Positions 54,683-64,000 of a DNA stretch of 64,000 nucleotides are shown in pieces. The notes under the pieces were generated by a model, which saw nothing but the letters and a program-made list of their open reading frames with translations, searched no databases and had not been told where the DNA came from. The stretch is from positions 133 to 64,132 of the forward strand of contig NZ_QHJG01000024.1 of the NCBI RefSeq assembly GCF_003184185.1. The letters run 5' to 3'. Source of the stretch: Legionella qingyii. GTDB lineage: Bacteria; Pseudomonadota; Gammaproteobacteria; Legionellales; Legionellaceae. The position numbers and the translations under genes are program-made. Every line of letters starts with the position of its first letter. The stretch's first letter is position 1.

Positions 54683-55906
54683 TACGTTAAAAATAGAAGT
54701 TAATGGAATGAACTCCCGCATCGTACACAAAATCGGGAAGTTAAAAATTAGAATTAAACCGAAAACAATTTGGTTTCAGTCGTTTTTTTTGACTCATCTG
54801 TCAATTTACTTTTCTGAGAACTCCGGAAATGGTACGTTGACGTGGTTCACGTGAACCTACATTCACTGTTTTAACGGGTTCCTGTTAATTACTGCGTTGT
54901 TGATTAGGTACTATGCCAGGTTTTCGTTTACTGGCTACAAGCCCTCGTTTACTCAGTATCAAAGTTTGTTGTACGATCGAGGGACTGGAGGGTAAATGTC
55001 GACGAATGGCTTCTTTAAGCGTTAGTAGAGGTACCAAATTGGGTTGTTCAATTAGTATTTAATTGACTTCCGAAACTTTTTTGAAGAAGATGGAAATAGC
55101 TACATCACTTTGCCAATTGCTAGTAACTACTTCGCGTTTTCTTTTAGTGACTTAATAGCTTAGTACATCAATCAAACGTTCTACATAATCAGCTATTTTT
55201 TCGCGCTCCTCGAAAACCACTTCATGTTGACCGTTGTGAATAATCATTATACTAAGGAGGGTTAGTAAAACGTTACGTCATATGTAATTCGTTAGTCTTT
55301 GCACGGCTAACGTAAAATAAAAACGGACTTGGATGTCCATTACAACAATAACTACGATTTAAAGGAAACCTTTGGATGGTTGCTGACTAATCATGTCTAC
55401 GTCCAAGTCAGCTTTTCTTTAGCAACGTTGTCGTTAAAGCAGTCCTATAAGTTTTTGTATAATTTCTGTATCGTCTTTTTATGTAGTAAGGGTTACTTTG
55501 ATGACTACCGCGGTACTACAAATAAGGTCGTCTTAGGTAAAAACGTCTTTAGGTACGGTTAATAGGTCTGAATTAAAGCGATAGAGTTTCTAATTTTCAT
55601 ACCGAACAAAGGGGTTCATGTAATTACCGTCATGAATGATGGCGATTTCGCCATGAGTTTCTACTACGATGAGCGTTTGTTCAAGTGTAATATGTTTTTG
55701 TAGATGTCCGAAACCGTCTACTAAAGGTTGCCAAACTTTTTTCTTACCTATTCGAGAGGTTTGTATAATTAAACCGTGTAGTTCTACAGTCACTTCATTT
55801 ATGAAGACGATTTTTTTAATGTAGCGCGAAGGTTTTTTAACTCAGTCATCTGTAGCTTAATCTACTCAACCTTGAGTAACTTTGCCTATGTTGTTTACTA
55901 CGTATT
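54683..55906 (+). CDS. rmuC: DNA recombination protein RmuC
   Basis: 407 residues. N-terminal membrane helix (LLEGVACVLALQFLILIWLLL), coiled coil (MTDVREQMSHSFKQH), then the nuclease-like domain: LPEPTGNVVIDAKFPL, HIKDIAEKYIIPNETTDGAM, MFIPAESIFAEIH, LKVWLVSPSTLMAVL. Begins four bases after the DUF4785 stop. Limits inversions and rearrangements at repeats in other bacteria. Confidence 0.93.
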
Positions 55907-55977
55907 TACTCTAGATTTTCAAAGCATTGTACCCATGTCTTTTGACTTATATGAGGAGTGAATATATCTCTTTTATA

Positions 55978-56315
55978 TACTGAAGTGGTAAATGCCTTTT
56001 TTTAATATAATTAGTTTGTAAGTGACTTAATTAATACCTGACCCCGCAAGGTTAACCTAACACCTTCTTACATTCCGTGTACTATAACTAAAGTCCCTTC
56101 GGTTAAATTCGGTACGTTCGAAACACCTAAGGCTGGACGATTTGTCGGATAAAGACGTGTGCTTAAATTTAAAACGACTAAAATGTTTACGGTAGTTGAT
56201 ATGTTAGTTAGGATTACTTTTATCTTAGTTTGTTCGTGCGAAAAGGAAGGGCCTTCAGTAGCGAAATAATTTGGTAAAGCTATAATTTTAATTACTAACC
56301 GGACTTTTGCTGACT
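55978..56315 (+). pseudogene. pentapeptide-repeat protein (Qnr-like) with frameshift
   Basis: Begins MTSPFTEKNYINQTFTELI and then, in another frame, continues EECKAHDIDFREANL, SHASFVDSDLLNSLFLHTNL, NFADFTNAINYTINP and ends NRIKQARFSFPEVIALLNHF. Pentapeptide A(D/N)LXX units and the C-terminal ARFSFPEVIALL helix are as in Qnr-like DNA mimics. The two parts are joined only by a one-base change near 56030-56045. The length (338) is not a multiple of three. Either a pseudogene or a sequencing error. Confidence 0.75.
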
Positions 56316-56404
56316 ATACATCACCCGAGAATCAGGAGGTGGAGTATTATTAGATCCGTTAAGCTTGATATTAATTAATATATCAAATAAAAATTCCCGA
56401 GATT

Positions 56405-57688
56405 TACGGATTCTTTATAAAAAGTTCATCTTCTCCTTGTGATCGTTTTGCTGAGCTAGACCGAACCCGACTAATATTATTAGTTAAAAATAGATTTTTA
56501 CGAGCTGAATTTCGAGAGCTAAAATACTAAATACAAAAACTATAATGCTTTAAAAGGTGATTGTTTTTACCTGAATTGGTCGAGGATTTTTTAAATTACC
56601 TACTTTCTCTTTCATTTTTTGTTTTGTTAGGTTTGATGTAAGGGTACGATAGTTTACCTTATATAGTTAAACTTTCGCTATCTCAGAATGTCCGATGTGG
56701 ATAAAGATTTCAAAGACGTGTGCGTCTATAAGTTTTTCGAAAACTACGCCCTCTTGATGAGCTACAGTTGGTTCCGAGATTTGTTTAACTATCTAGGACC
56801 CCATGATGGATAAATTGTGGTCTTGTTTCTCGTCTCATAGCCTAACTTTAGGTATTACCGGATGAAGTATTTTTTCCGGCCCAAAAACTAAGGAGGCTTA
56901 ATTAACGGGTGTTGTTTGGTCCTAAACAGCGCAAATGAAATTTGCGCTTACCACTCGAAAGACGTAAACTTGTAAATCCACATGTTCTCCTATTTGTTGC
57001 ATCTTTTGATCGTGTAAGTAGTTACTTACGTCCACGAGGACATAATCGTCGCCCTCTCTACCTCTATTTTTTACCATTTAATTAATCATAATTATGAATA
57101 TCACCTGTAATATTCGGAAGTAACATAAGACACCGTGCAAAAAATCTTATAAATTCACTAGCACCGCATCTATAAAGTCTTTGGTTTCACATAAATGCTT
57201 CTCGTGGGCCATTTCGTAGACCTGAAAATAGTTTTTTTCAAGTAAATCGCCCCCTATTCGTAGATACCGTACTTCAAGGACGTGAGCTATAACACGTAGT
57301 TCAATTTCGTGAATACTATTCATTATAGTTAAGAGAACTACTTATAGAATTATCATGATTTTGTTTTAACAAATCTCTACATAAGTTTTTACTGAATTGA
57401 GTTCGGTTCAGACGCTAACGAGTTCGCAAGGTACTACTTGAACATATGCGTTACCTATTTTACTTACCGAGGAGCAGCTACTGTCTATAACTTCGTAGCG
57501 AACTCACGGAGCTAAGTTAGCATTGTTCTATAAGTTTTCTTTTACTTGTTAATTTACCTTGATGTCCTGCAGATCGGTCATTTAAACGACTGTACTTTCG
57601 AGTTTAAGTTCGTTGAGCGCTTTCCGAACCCTATCCTCTACTCCTTTTTCTTTCCTGAGCTCAACTTTCAAAATTTTTGTGTACAATT
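56405..57688 (+). CDS. effector-like protein with SGHYKP-type domain
   Basis: 427 residues, start after AAGGGCTCTAA. No signal peptide or TM segment. Around residues 185-240: FEHLGVQEDKQRRKLAHSS, NAGAPVLAAGEMEIKNGKL, then TYSGHYKPSLYSVARFLEYL. This H-S-S...G-x-P-V-x-A-A-G-E...SGHYKP block is found in several Legionella effectors, where its function is unclear. The C-terminal third is helical (LTQAKSAIAQAFHDE, GRLASKFADMKAQIQATRER). Isolated between rmuC and mfd, a typical accessory insertion. Confidence 0.8.
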
Positions 57689-57881
57689 AATTTTTTGTCT
57701 TAATTTAAATAAAGTTGGTCTTACGTACGAAAAGCTTATTAGGGAAACTTCTCTTGTTTGAAAAGAGGAAGGGAAGTCATAAATAACTTCGGACCACGTC
57801 GCTAATACAATTTTAACTAAAAAATAGGTTAGTTAGTAGTTATTAGACGTTAAAATTCTACTTGGTTCTGTTGTGTATTCC

Positions 57882-57887
57882 ATATTA
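57882..57887 (+). promoter_or_regulatory. -10 box of mfd
   Basis: TATAAT in complement reading, 31 bases before the mfd start codon. The -35 region at the expected distance is weak. Confidence 0.5.
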
Positions 57888-57917
57888 GCTGTGAAAAATT
57901 TAGGCTAACGAATTCGG

Positions 57918-60900
57918 TACGGGTAGTTGTGGAATGAGATGTTTGGCTGTGTCCGGTTTGTTTATACCCCTGTTGAGGTACCTTCGTCGAATCGTGACCG
58001 GGACCGACTTATAACGGTTGTTTGCGGACCTTAATTCAATAACTAACGGGTTCTGTTAGAGTCACGTTTAGTCAACGTTCGCCTTAATTTAAAGAAAGAG
58101 TTGGGGTTATGGGGGGTTCTTAATAACAAAAAAGGACTAACCCTTTGTGAAGGAATACTAGTTAAGAGCGGTGTAGTCCTGTAGTAAAGACTTGCCAATA
58201 TATGTAATTCAGCATAAGTTGTTCATTGACTACGTTAACAATAGTGAAGTCGTTCATGTGATTACGTATCCGATACAGGCGGACTTAAAAACTTAGTTAT
58301 ACGAAACTACGAATTTCTTCCTGTTTTCGAGCTAAATTGACGAAAAGCATTAGTCAATGTTGTTAGGCCAATAGTAACACAATTATTTCATGAACTTGTA
58401 CCTCTCAAACGGAATGCGCCAAGTTAATAGCTACAAATAGGGTACCCAAGACCAAATGGTAAAGCATAACTTGAGAAACTACTACTTTAACTTTCAGAGT
58501 CCCTCAAACTATGGCTTTGCGTTGCATGTTATCTTTTTTATTTTCTTTAGTTACACAATGGACGTGCTCTTAAAGGAAATTTACTTGTTTCGGTTGACGA
58601 GAAAGCTGCACGAAAATCTCTTAATAAAGGTCCTTTAGGATCGGTCACGGGATAAATACTTCGTTAGTCACTTCCAGTCAAAGGAAGCCCCTAGCTTATA
58701 ATAAATGGAAATAAAAAACTTTTTTGGCAATGAAAAAAACTGATAAATGGTCTTTTACGGTTCCAAACGAACTAACTTTTATAAGTTTTATTACGTCTTG
58801 TTAAGACCGTTCTCAACTTACTCGCGAAACTTGTTTCTGCTATACTATAGTCGTCCGGATAAAATAGAGGACTTCGTACAAAGTAATTAGGTTAACTTAA
58901 TAATTGGTTTCGCTTATGTATGCTTGTTGAAGCGAACAAGGTTTTAGGAAGTCTATTTTTTCCACGACATCAATTAAAACTATAAAATGGACCGGGGGTC
59001 AACGGATATCTGTCCTTTTGGGTCCTTGGAAACTCAGTTGAAGCACTTATAACACGACTAAGGTGTGCGGCGATAAATTAACACCAGCTTTCACGACCTG
59101 CTGCACTTCACAATGAACTAAATGAGTTTGGTTCACCGTAAAGGCGATTTCATGTTAGAAGTACCATGCTAAAATAATTACTATGACGAGGCGAGTTGTA
59201 GTCGTGACCTCTGGAATAAATACCTACACTTAATTTCGTTTCAGTATAGCGTTAGTAGCAACTCAGAGTTAATAAACCTCTTGTTTCGTGTGGAGTTTCT
59301 GCTCCCTGTGTTTTCTGCTAACTAGGGCTAAATTAATAGGCGCTATACCGGCTCGATGCACAACCGCTAGGCCATCAGGTAAATGTCAAACCACAGCCTG
59401 CAATAGTCCCTAACGTTGTATAGCTTAGGTCGCCGAAAAGGTCACTTAAAAATCAAGAATGGATACGCCCACTCCTATTTTATATACAGGGACACTGGAG
59501 TGAGGTAGAATAATCGGCTATGTGACCCTACCTATCACTCGTACGAGGTAACGTATTTGAGCCAAGACTAGTTACCGTTTTTCTTTTCTTCTTCCGGCAA
59601 CTTTTTTAAGTACTACATCGTTAGCTTAATGACCTAGAGATGCGGTTTGCTCTTCGCGTTGGTCCTATAGTTATAGTTTATCTATTGTTACTTATACAAT
59701 TTAAACGGTCGCGCAAGGGAAAATGTCTCTGAGGGCTAGTTAATGTGCGTTAGCTAGTTTAGTATTGCCTGTACTTCAGGGGTTCTGGATACCTAGCAAA
59801 TTAAACACCCCTACATCCAAAACCGTTTTGACTTCAGCGTTACGCACGACGCAAATAACGCCACGTTTCGTTATTCGTTCAGACGTAAGACCGTGGGTGG
59901 TGGGATAACCGACCTGTTGTAAAACTTAGTAAAGCTCTGGCCAAACGACTGAAGGGGTAGTTGTAACTCAACGAAAGAGCGAAAGCAAGTTTGTTTCTTT
60001 GGCTCCGCCAAGAATGACGGAACTTTAGTCCTTGTCAACTATATCAGTATCCTTGTGTATTTAATAAGGTCTCATTATAACGAAAATTTTTAAATCCCGA
60101 AGAGTAATAACTACTTCTTGTAGCGAAACCACAGTTTGTTTTTCTTGTATAGTTTCGCGACGCCTGAGTACAGCTATAAAATAGGTACTGACGATGGGGT
60201 TAGGGCTCTTGTGACTTATACCGATACCGACCTTAGTCCCTATAAAGGGAATACTGATGTGGAGGACGGTTTGCAGACCGTTAATTTTGGAAAACCGTTC
60301 TCTTCTTTCTGTGGTGGTAGGCACTCCGGTAAGATTCTCTTTAAGAATCTCCGCCAGTCCAAAAAAAGAACGTATTATTACATCTTTGTTAACTTGCTTA
60401 TACAGTCCTAAACGTTTGTGATCAAGGTCTTCGTTTTTAGGCGTCACGGGTACCTGTTTACGCACTTGCGCTCAATCTTGCCCATTACAGACTAAAAATA
60501 GTGGTGGCAAAATTACACAATCAGACGTGTTGCTAGTAACTTTGTCCATATCTATAAGGATGTCGGTTGTGTTAATAATAACTAGCGCGCCTATTTAAAC
60601 CTAATCGGGTTAACGTAGTCAATGCACCTGCGCAACCAGCGAGAGTAGTGGTCCGTATACGGATGAACGAATGAGGGGTACTTTTTCATAATTGACGGCT
60701 ACGTCAGTTTGCAAACCTTCGTTAACATAGTGACCTTCTAGACCCACGCCCTAAGTGTGACCGTTGGGTACTATACCTTTAAGCGCCCCGTCCACTTGAA
60801 AATCCTCTTCTTGTTTCGCCCTTGTACGTCCGTTAACCTAAATTAAATAAATACCTTGACGAACTATTTCGTCACGTACTAAATTTTCTTCCTTTTTGTG

Positions 60901-61373
60901 GTCTTAATAGCCGTGGTTACGTGGTTCCTGGACTCTAGCTAAATGCTTAGTCGCGGTAATAAGGACTTCTTATGTAAGGGCTATAAGTGTTAGCTGAATA
61001 GTACATGTTTGCTTAACGCTTGCGTTTTTCATTTCTTGTCGACGTACTAAATGTTTAACTCTACTAACTGGCTAAACCAAATAATGGTGTTGTTCAGTTT
61101 GTAGATAATAACTAATGGCTTAATTTTAATTTTCGCCTTGTTTACCCATAAGTTTTTTATTCACGGCCTCGTGTCGTTCCGTTTGACCTTAAATCACTTT
61201 TTGGAAGATAACTAGGACCGCAAAACTAAGTAAATTAAGTTCATGTACGGTTTTCTATAGTTTACCTTCCTGGTGTCGCGAATGCAAAATTGGACCTGTC
61301 ATGAAGAAGTCTTCTCGCATAAAAACTTTAGTCGAGAAATGAATTGTTTAATTTACCTCTCTTTTTATGGATC
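57918..61373 (+). CDS. mfd: transcription-repair coupling factor
   Basis: 1151 residues. N-terminus WGQLHGSSLALALAEYCQ. Walker A block LICGDVGFGKTEVAMRAAF at about 630. C-terminus IRGAGELLGEEQSGNMQAIG, YIPDIHNRLIMYKRIANAKS, IDRFGLLPQQVKHLL. It removes stalled RNA polymerase at lesions and recruits UvrA. An in-frame stop two codons upstream of the ATG fixes the start. Interior checked at these points only. Confidence 0.96.
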
Positions 61374-61571
61374 ACTGCACGGTTCCTTACCGCTCTTTAC
61401 TAAAAACTCTGGAACAACTTATTGACGTTCTTTAACCTACAAGGTAAAAACATTCTGTTAGTCCATTTGGGGATCTAGCAAAAGTAACTGTCGGGTTTAG
61501 TTAATTAACTGTTAGATTAACCAGTTATATTATGTTCAGTAGTAAAAAATTAATTATATCTTCCTTGATAA

Positions 61572-62003
61572 TACTAATTCTTAAAAAGAAATTCGAGTAA
61601 CAATAACGAAAGTTCAAAGCAAGGACCTTAACGTTACCGCCTAGGGTGACGTATACTATAATTACAAATAACGGGACGATGAGTTCCTGGTTTGCGACAT
61701 TGAGTAAAACCTTTGATATATCCACCGATACCGCATCTTATGCATAATAGGGTTTGTGACGTTCATATGAAAGCAAGTTGGCCGAGCCAAGTTCTACAAG
61801 GGCGATTAAATTATTTGATGCAATTACTAAGTCAATGAATATTGTCACGCAGCCCTTTGTAGTAAACATCAATAGTTTCGTTATTAGGACATCTAGGTTC
61901 TAAATGGCATCGAATGTGACATTGATTACCATACCCTCCGTGACACGTTCGGGTTAGGTTGTTGAGGTAGTCACAAGTATAAGGACGACCAAACTCTCCA
62001 ATT
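61572..62003 (+). CDS. small exported protein
   Basis: 143 residues, start after AAGGAACTATT. Signal peptide KNFSLSSLLLLSSFVPGIAM then ADPTAYDINVYCPATQGP. Two Cys (VYC, IICSY) could form a disulfide. Ends SVHIPAGLRG. Mature N-terminus resembles that of the large exported protein at 2656. Function unknown. Confidence 0.85.
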
Positions 62004-62099
62004 TACATCGTATGTAGTCATACAGTCCGAAATAATAAGCGCGCGTTCTCCATGGTTTATTTCGGTAAGTCACTTATCCCGCACTTCCGTTTCGGCTTG

Positions 62100-62155
62100 G
62101 GTCCCTCTTAAAGAGAACCGTTTTGGGCCCAAGGCGAAAGTGAAGTGGGTCCGAC
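62100..62155. repeat. REP-like hairpin after tldD
   Basis: Right-to-left reading AGCCTGGGTGAAGTG, AAAGCGGAACCCGGGTT: a GGGT...ACCC stem of the widespread AGCCxGGGT...AACCCGGG type. It shares its core with 41862. Lies within 70 bases of the tldD stop. Confidence 0.65.
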
Positions 62156-62168
62156 GATTTCTGGGCTA

Positions 62169-63611
62169 AATTGAACAAGGTGGATGACAGTTACGTAGCT
62201 AAAAGTTTCATCCAACAGGGTGAGGCTGACCTTGCCTAACAGGCAGAAATGGCGTTTGTGGATAAGGGGCTAGGTTAGGGTTTAGTAAAGGTTAGTACGA
62301 CTAAAAAAAGTAGTGTAGGCCAGGTAACGGTTAGTCACACCGGGGAAACTGACCACGTCATTAAAAAGGTAAGAGTTACTCTATACGAAGCGAACGTCTT
62401 TTATGTTTAACCGGACTCCATTATAGTTGAACTGGTGGTGGTTTTAATTGACGCATATTTGGTGCAACATGTCTTGCTTATTAAAGAAGTCCCAGTACGA
62501 CAGGACGGTTGTATATCCATAATCAGTAGGACCCGTATCCATGTACACGTATTCTGAGTGCTGCTGTCAATGGGCATCTAAAGTATGGGTAGTTAAACCG
62601 CAAATCAAACAGAACGTACATTAAGTGGTTTTGTGGTAAGAGTTAGTTCCACCACGTGACTCTACCTCAAGGGAGTAGTAGATACCAATACCTTGGTGCA
62701 GACAGAAAGTTTCATGGTAGTAGTTGATGTCATTGAGGACCACGACGCTGAACAACTGGTTATGCCGGTCTTTTACGTCTATTAGGAAACGCTAATTTTA
62801 GAGGAAGGTTTGGTACAGGATGTCGAAGTACGTTATTTTGTGGGCCGGTGGGGCCTGGGTTTTGGTGTCCGTAACAAGGACGACCACGTCCAACACGAAG
62901 GTCTAATTAGTTTCGGAGTGCATGGCGAAGTGCTCGTATTGAATTCCGTAAAAGAAAAAGTACTTTCATTCTTATTCCATGGGACGGTGGCGGTGGTCTC
63001 GCACGTCTAAGGGAAGAAGGTAAAAACAGAAGATGCTATTGCGAATGCAACTATGAGTGGTCGCCAGATTGTAGTCGCTAGTAGACAGGCACGTAAGGTC
63101 GTTGGTAGTGTTGAAGTATCGTCGGCGAATTACTTCGTAATTGGACTTAATGTGCTCCTAGTTAAGCTGCTCGAAGAAATAGTTAACGAAGATTATTTCG
63201 TTAAAAAAGAACGAACGAGTACGGGAGTTAACCTAAATTTGGAACCATCGCTGAATGTCGGCGAGGAAAATGGACCTACCTAACTCAACCAAACCTCGGT
63301 CAGTCACGTTATCTTGCACGACGTAGCCGTCGAGCGTTGTAACTTCCATTATTTTACAGTAGTGTTATTCGTTTAGGACAAAATAGTGGTGATTGGCGCG
63401 CTTAGGGATGAGGAGATAGATCCCTTATCGAGGGCGAAAAGTGATGGCTTAGAAGGTTTATGGTTCTAAGTATTGACGTTGAAACTTTTATTTCTAGACG
63501 TAGTAGTTATACTACTACGTAGTAGCAAAATTTATTAAAAAGATATGGGCAAAGTAGGTCACGACGTCCTCGATCATTTTAGAAAAAACGACATCATTCC
63601 CGAAGACAGTA
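62169..63611 (-). CDS. tldD: metalloprotease TldD
   Basis: 480 residues, exactly the family length. N-terminus LAPAGLDETGIEKLF, HIDDADLYFQSCSYESWYLE, RGVGIRAVSGDKTGFAYCD. C-terminus PTLKIDALTVGGTS. Works with TldE/PmbA to degrade unfolded peptides and process microcins; the partner is not in the window. The nitrilase-tldD order is common in gammaproteobacteria. Interior inferred from the frame. Confidence 0.95.
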
Positions 63612-63676
63612 AATTAATGGAATTTATTTATTTTTATCACAGATAACCAAAAACAATAGTTTTTTATCATAGATGA

Positions 63677-64000
63677 AATATTCAAATTATGTACTACAAG
63701 ATATGTCCCCTTAAAAGCCGCATAAAGGGAAACTAAAAGATTTAGTTATAGACGACAGTGATGAGGTCATGGGTAAAGAAAAACTCTTTCATGAAAAGGG
63801 GTTCCTAGTTGTTAGTACGATACTGGTTTTCATGAAGCAGGTAAAAGTACAGAGGGGGGAACTAAACGACGGTTCTGCATTGTATTTAAAAGATACCGAG
63901 AACGATCATTATTATGGAGGGTCACGCGGTGTGGACACTACCAGCATTTACGTCTTCCTTGGCATTTATTGACGCGAGGAACGTTGTAGTTGACAACTAT
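63677..64000 (-). CDS. carbon-nitrogen hydrolase (nitrilase family), 5' end outside window
   Basis: C-terminal 107 residues. LFTVPSAFTTITGVAHWEVL, LLARAIENLCYVLAANQGG and STFGHSMIVDPWGKVL are characteristic of the nitrilase/omega-amidase superfamily. The catalytic Cys region lies off the window edge. Adjacent to tldD in the same direction, 65 bases apart. Confidence 0.92.

Noticed and set aside
60061..60465. 134-codon conventional frame
   Set aside because: Reversed reading of the middle of mfd; no ribosome binding site or family features.
1..64000. tRNA, rRNA, tmRNA and CRISPR arrays
   Set aside because: Looked for clover-leaf and 16S/23S signatures and regularly spaced direct repeats in the corrected polarity; none seen. 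Palindromes found are isolated REP-like elements or MITEs.

Overview
KEY OBSERVATION. The printed string is a real bacterial sequence written backwards: reversed without being complemented (equivalently, one strand complemented without being reversed). Read normally, on either strand, 64 kb contains no open frame longer than about 180 codons and nothing recognisable. Read in the corrected polarity it is densely packed with intact, well known genes (mfd, ligA, dnaE, cyoABCD, tldD, hisC, rmuC, mltA, hipBA and others) with normal Shine-Dalgarno sites, ATGA overlaps and terminators. All coding features below are given in window coordinates. Strand '-' means the message runs right to left along the printed letters, uncomplemented (printed gta = ATG). 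Strand '+' means it runs left to right in the complement of the printed letters (printed tac = ATG). An ordinary reverse complement of the window will not give these proteins.

ORGANISM. AT-rich gammaproteobacterium, most likely Legionella or a close relative in Legionellales. The reasons are the cyo oxidase, the HisC/PhhB/DnaE/LigA sequences, several proteins that look like Dot/Icm effectors (a U-box protein, a protein with the SGHYKP-type domain, patatin, EAL, a large protein with AHSRG), GH64 and AlkB enzymes, small exported proteins and DUF4785. This is inferred from motifs, not from a search.

LAYOUT (window order). 1-5.7 kb: EAL phosphodiesterase, EAL and outer-membrane-protein remnants and a 668-residue exported protein, bounded by inverted copies of a dispersed repeat. 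5.8-13.4 kb: a three-domain monooxygenase/DUF4166/epimerase fusion, an exported Hsp20-like protein, a decayed 2-hydroxyacid dehydrogenase, YgiD, DsrE and DUF2270. 13.6-19.4 kb: a 792-residue effector-like protein, DUF6969, an FNR-family regulator and a fatty acid desaturase, with two identical FNR-type sites. 19.5-25.2 kb: cyoABCD, trhP and a chorismate mutase. 25.3-32.6 kb: accessory enzymes (AlkB, GH64 glucanase, patatin, FAD oxidase, VOC protein, two orphans) with a MITE. 32.8-34.6 kb: MITE, operator-like palindromes and hipBA. 34.8-41.9 kb: polysaccharide deacetylase, MltA, three minor pilins, U-box protein, HisC, PhhB. 41.9-52.4 kb: DnaE, a peptide-transporter substrate-binding protein with two permeases, LigA. 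52.6-61.4 kb: lipase, DUF4785, RmuC, a frameshifted pentapeptide protein, an effector-like protein, Mfd. 61.5-64 kb: small exported protein, TldD and the end of a nitrilase-family gene.

HOW THEY WORK TOGETHER. Core blocks (replication and repair: dnaE, ligA, mfd, rmuC; respiration: cyo, fnr; cell envelope: mltA, minor pilins) alternate with host-interaction or lipid-active accessory genes. No tRNA, rRNA or CRISPR array was seen. Where only gene ends and key motifs were translated by hand, the entry says so.
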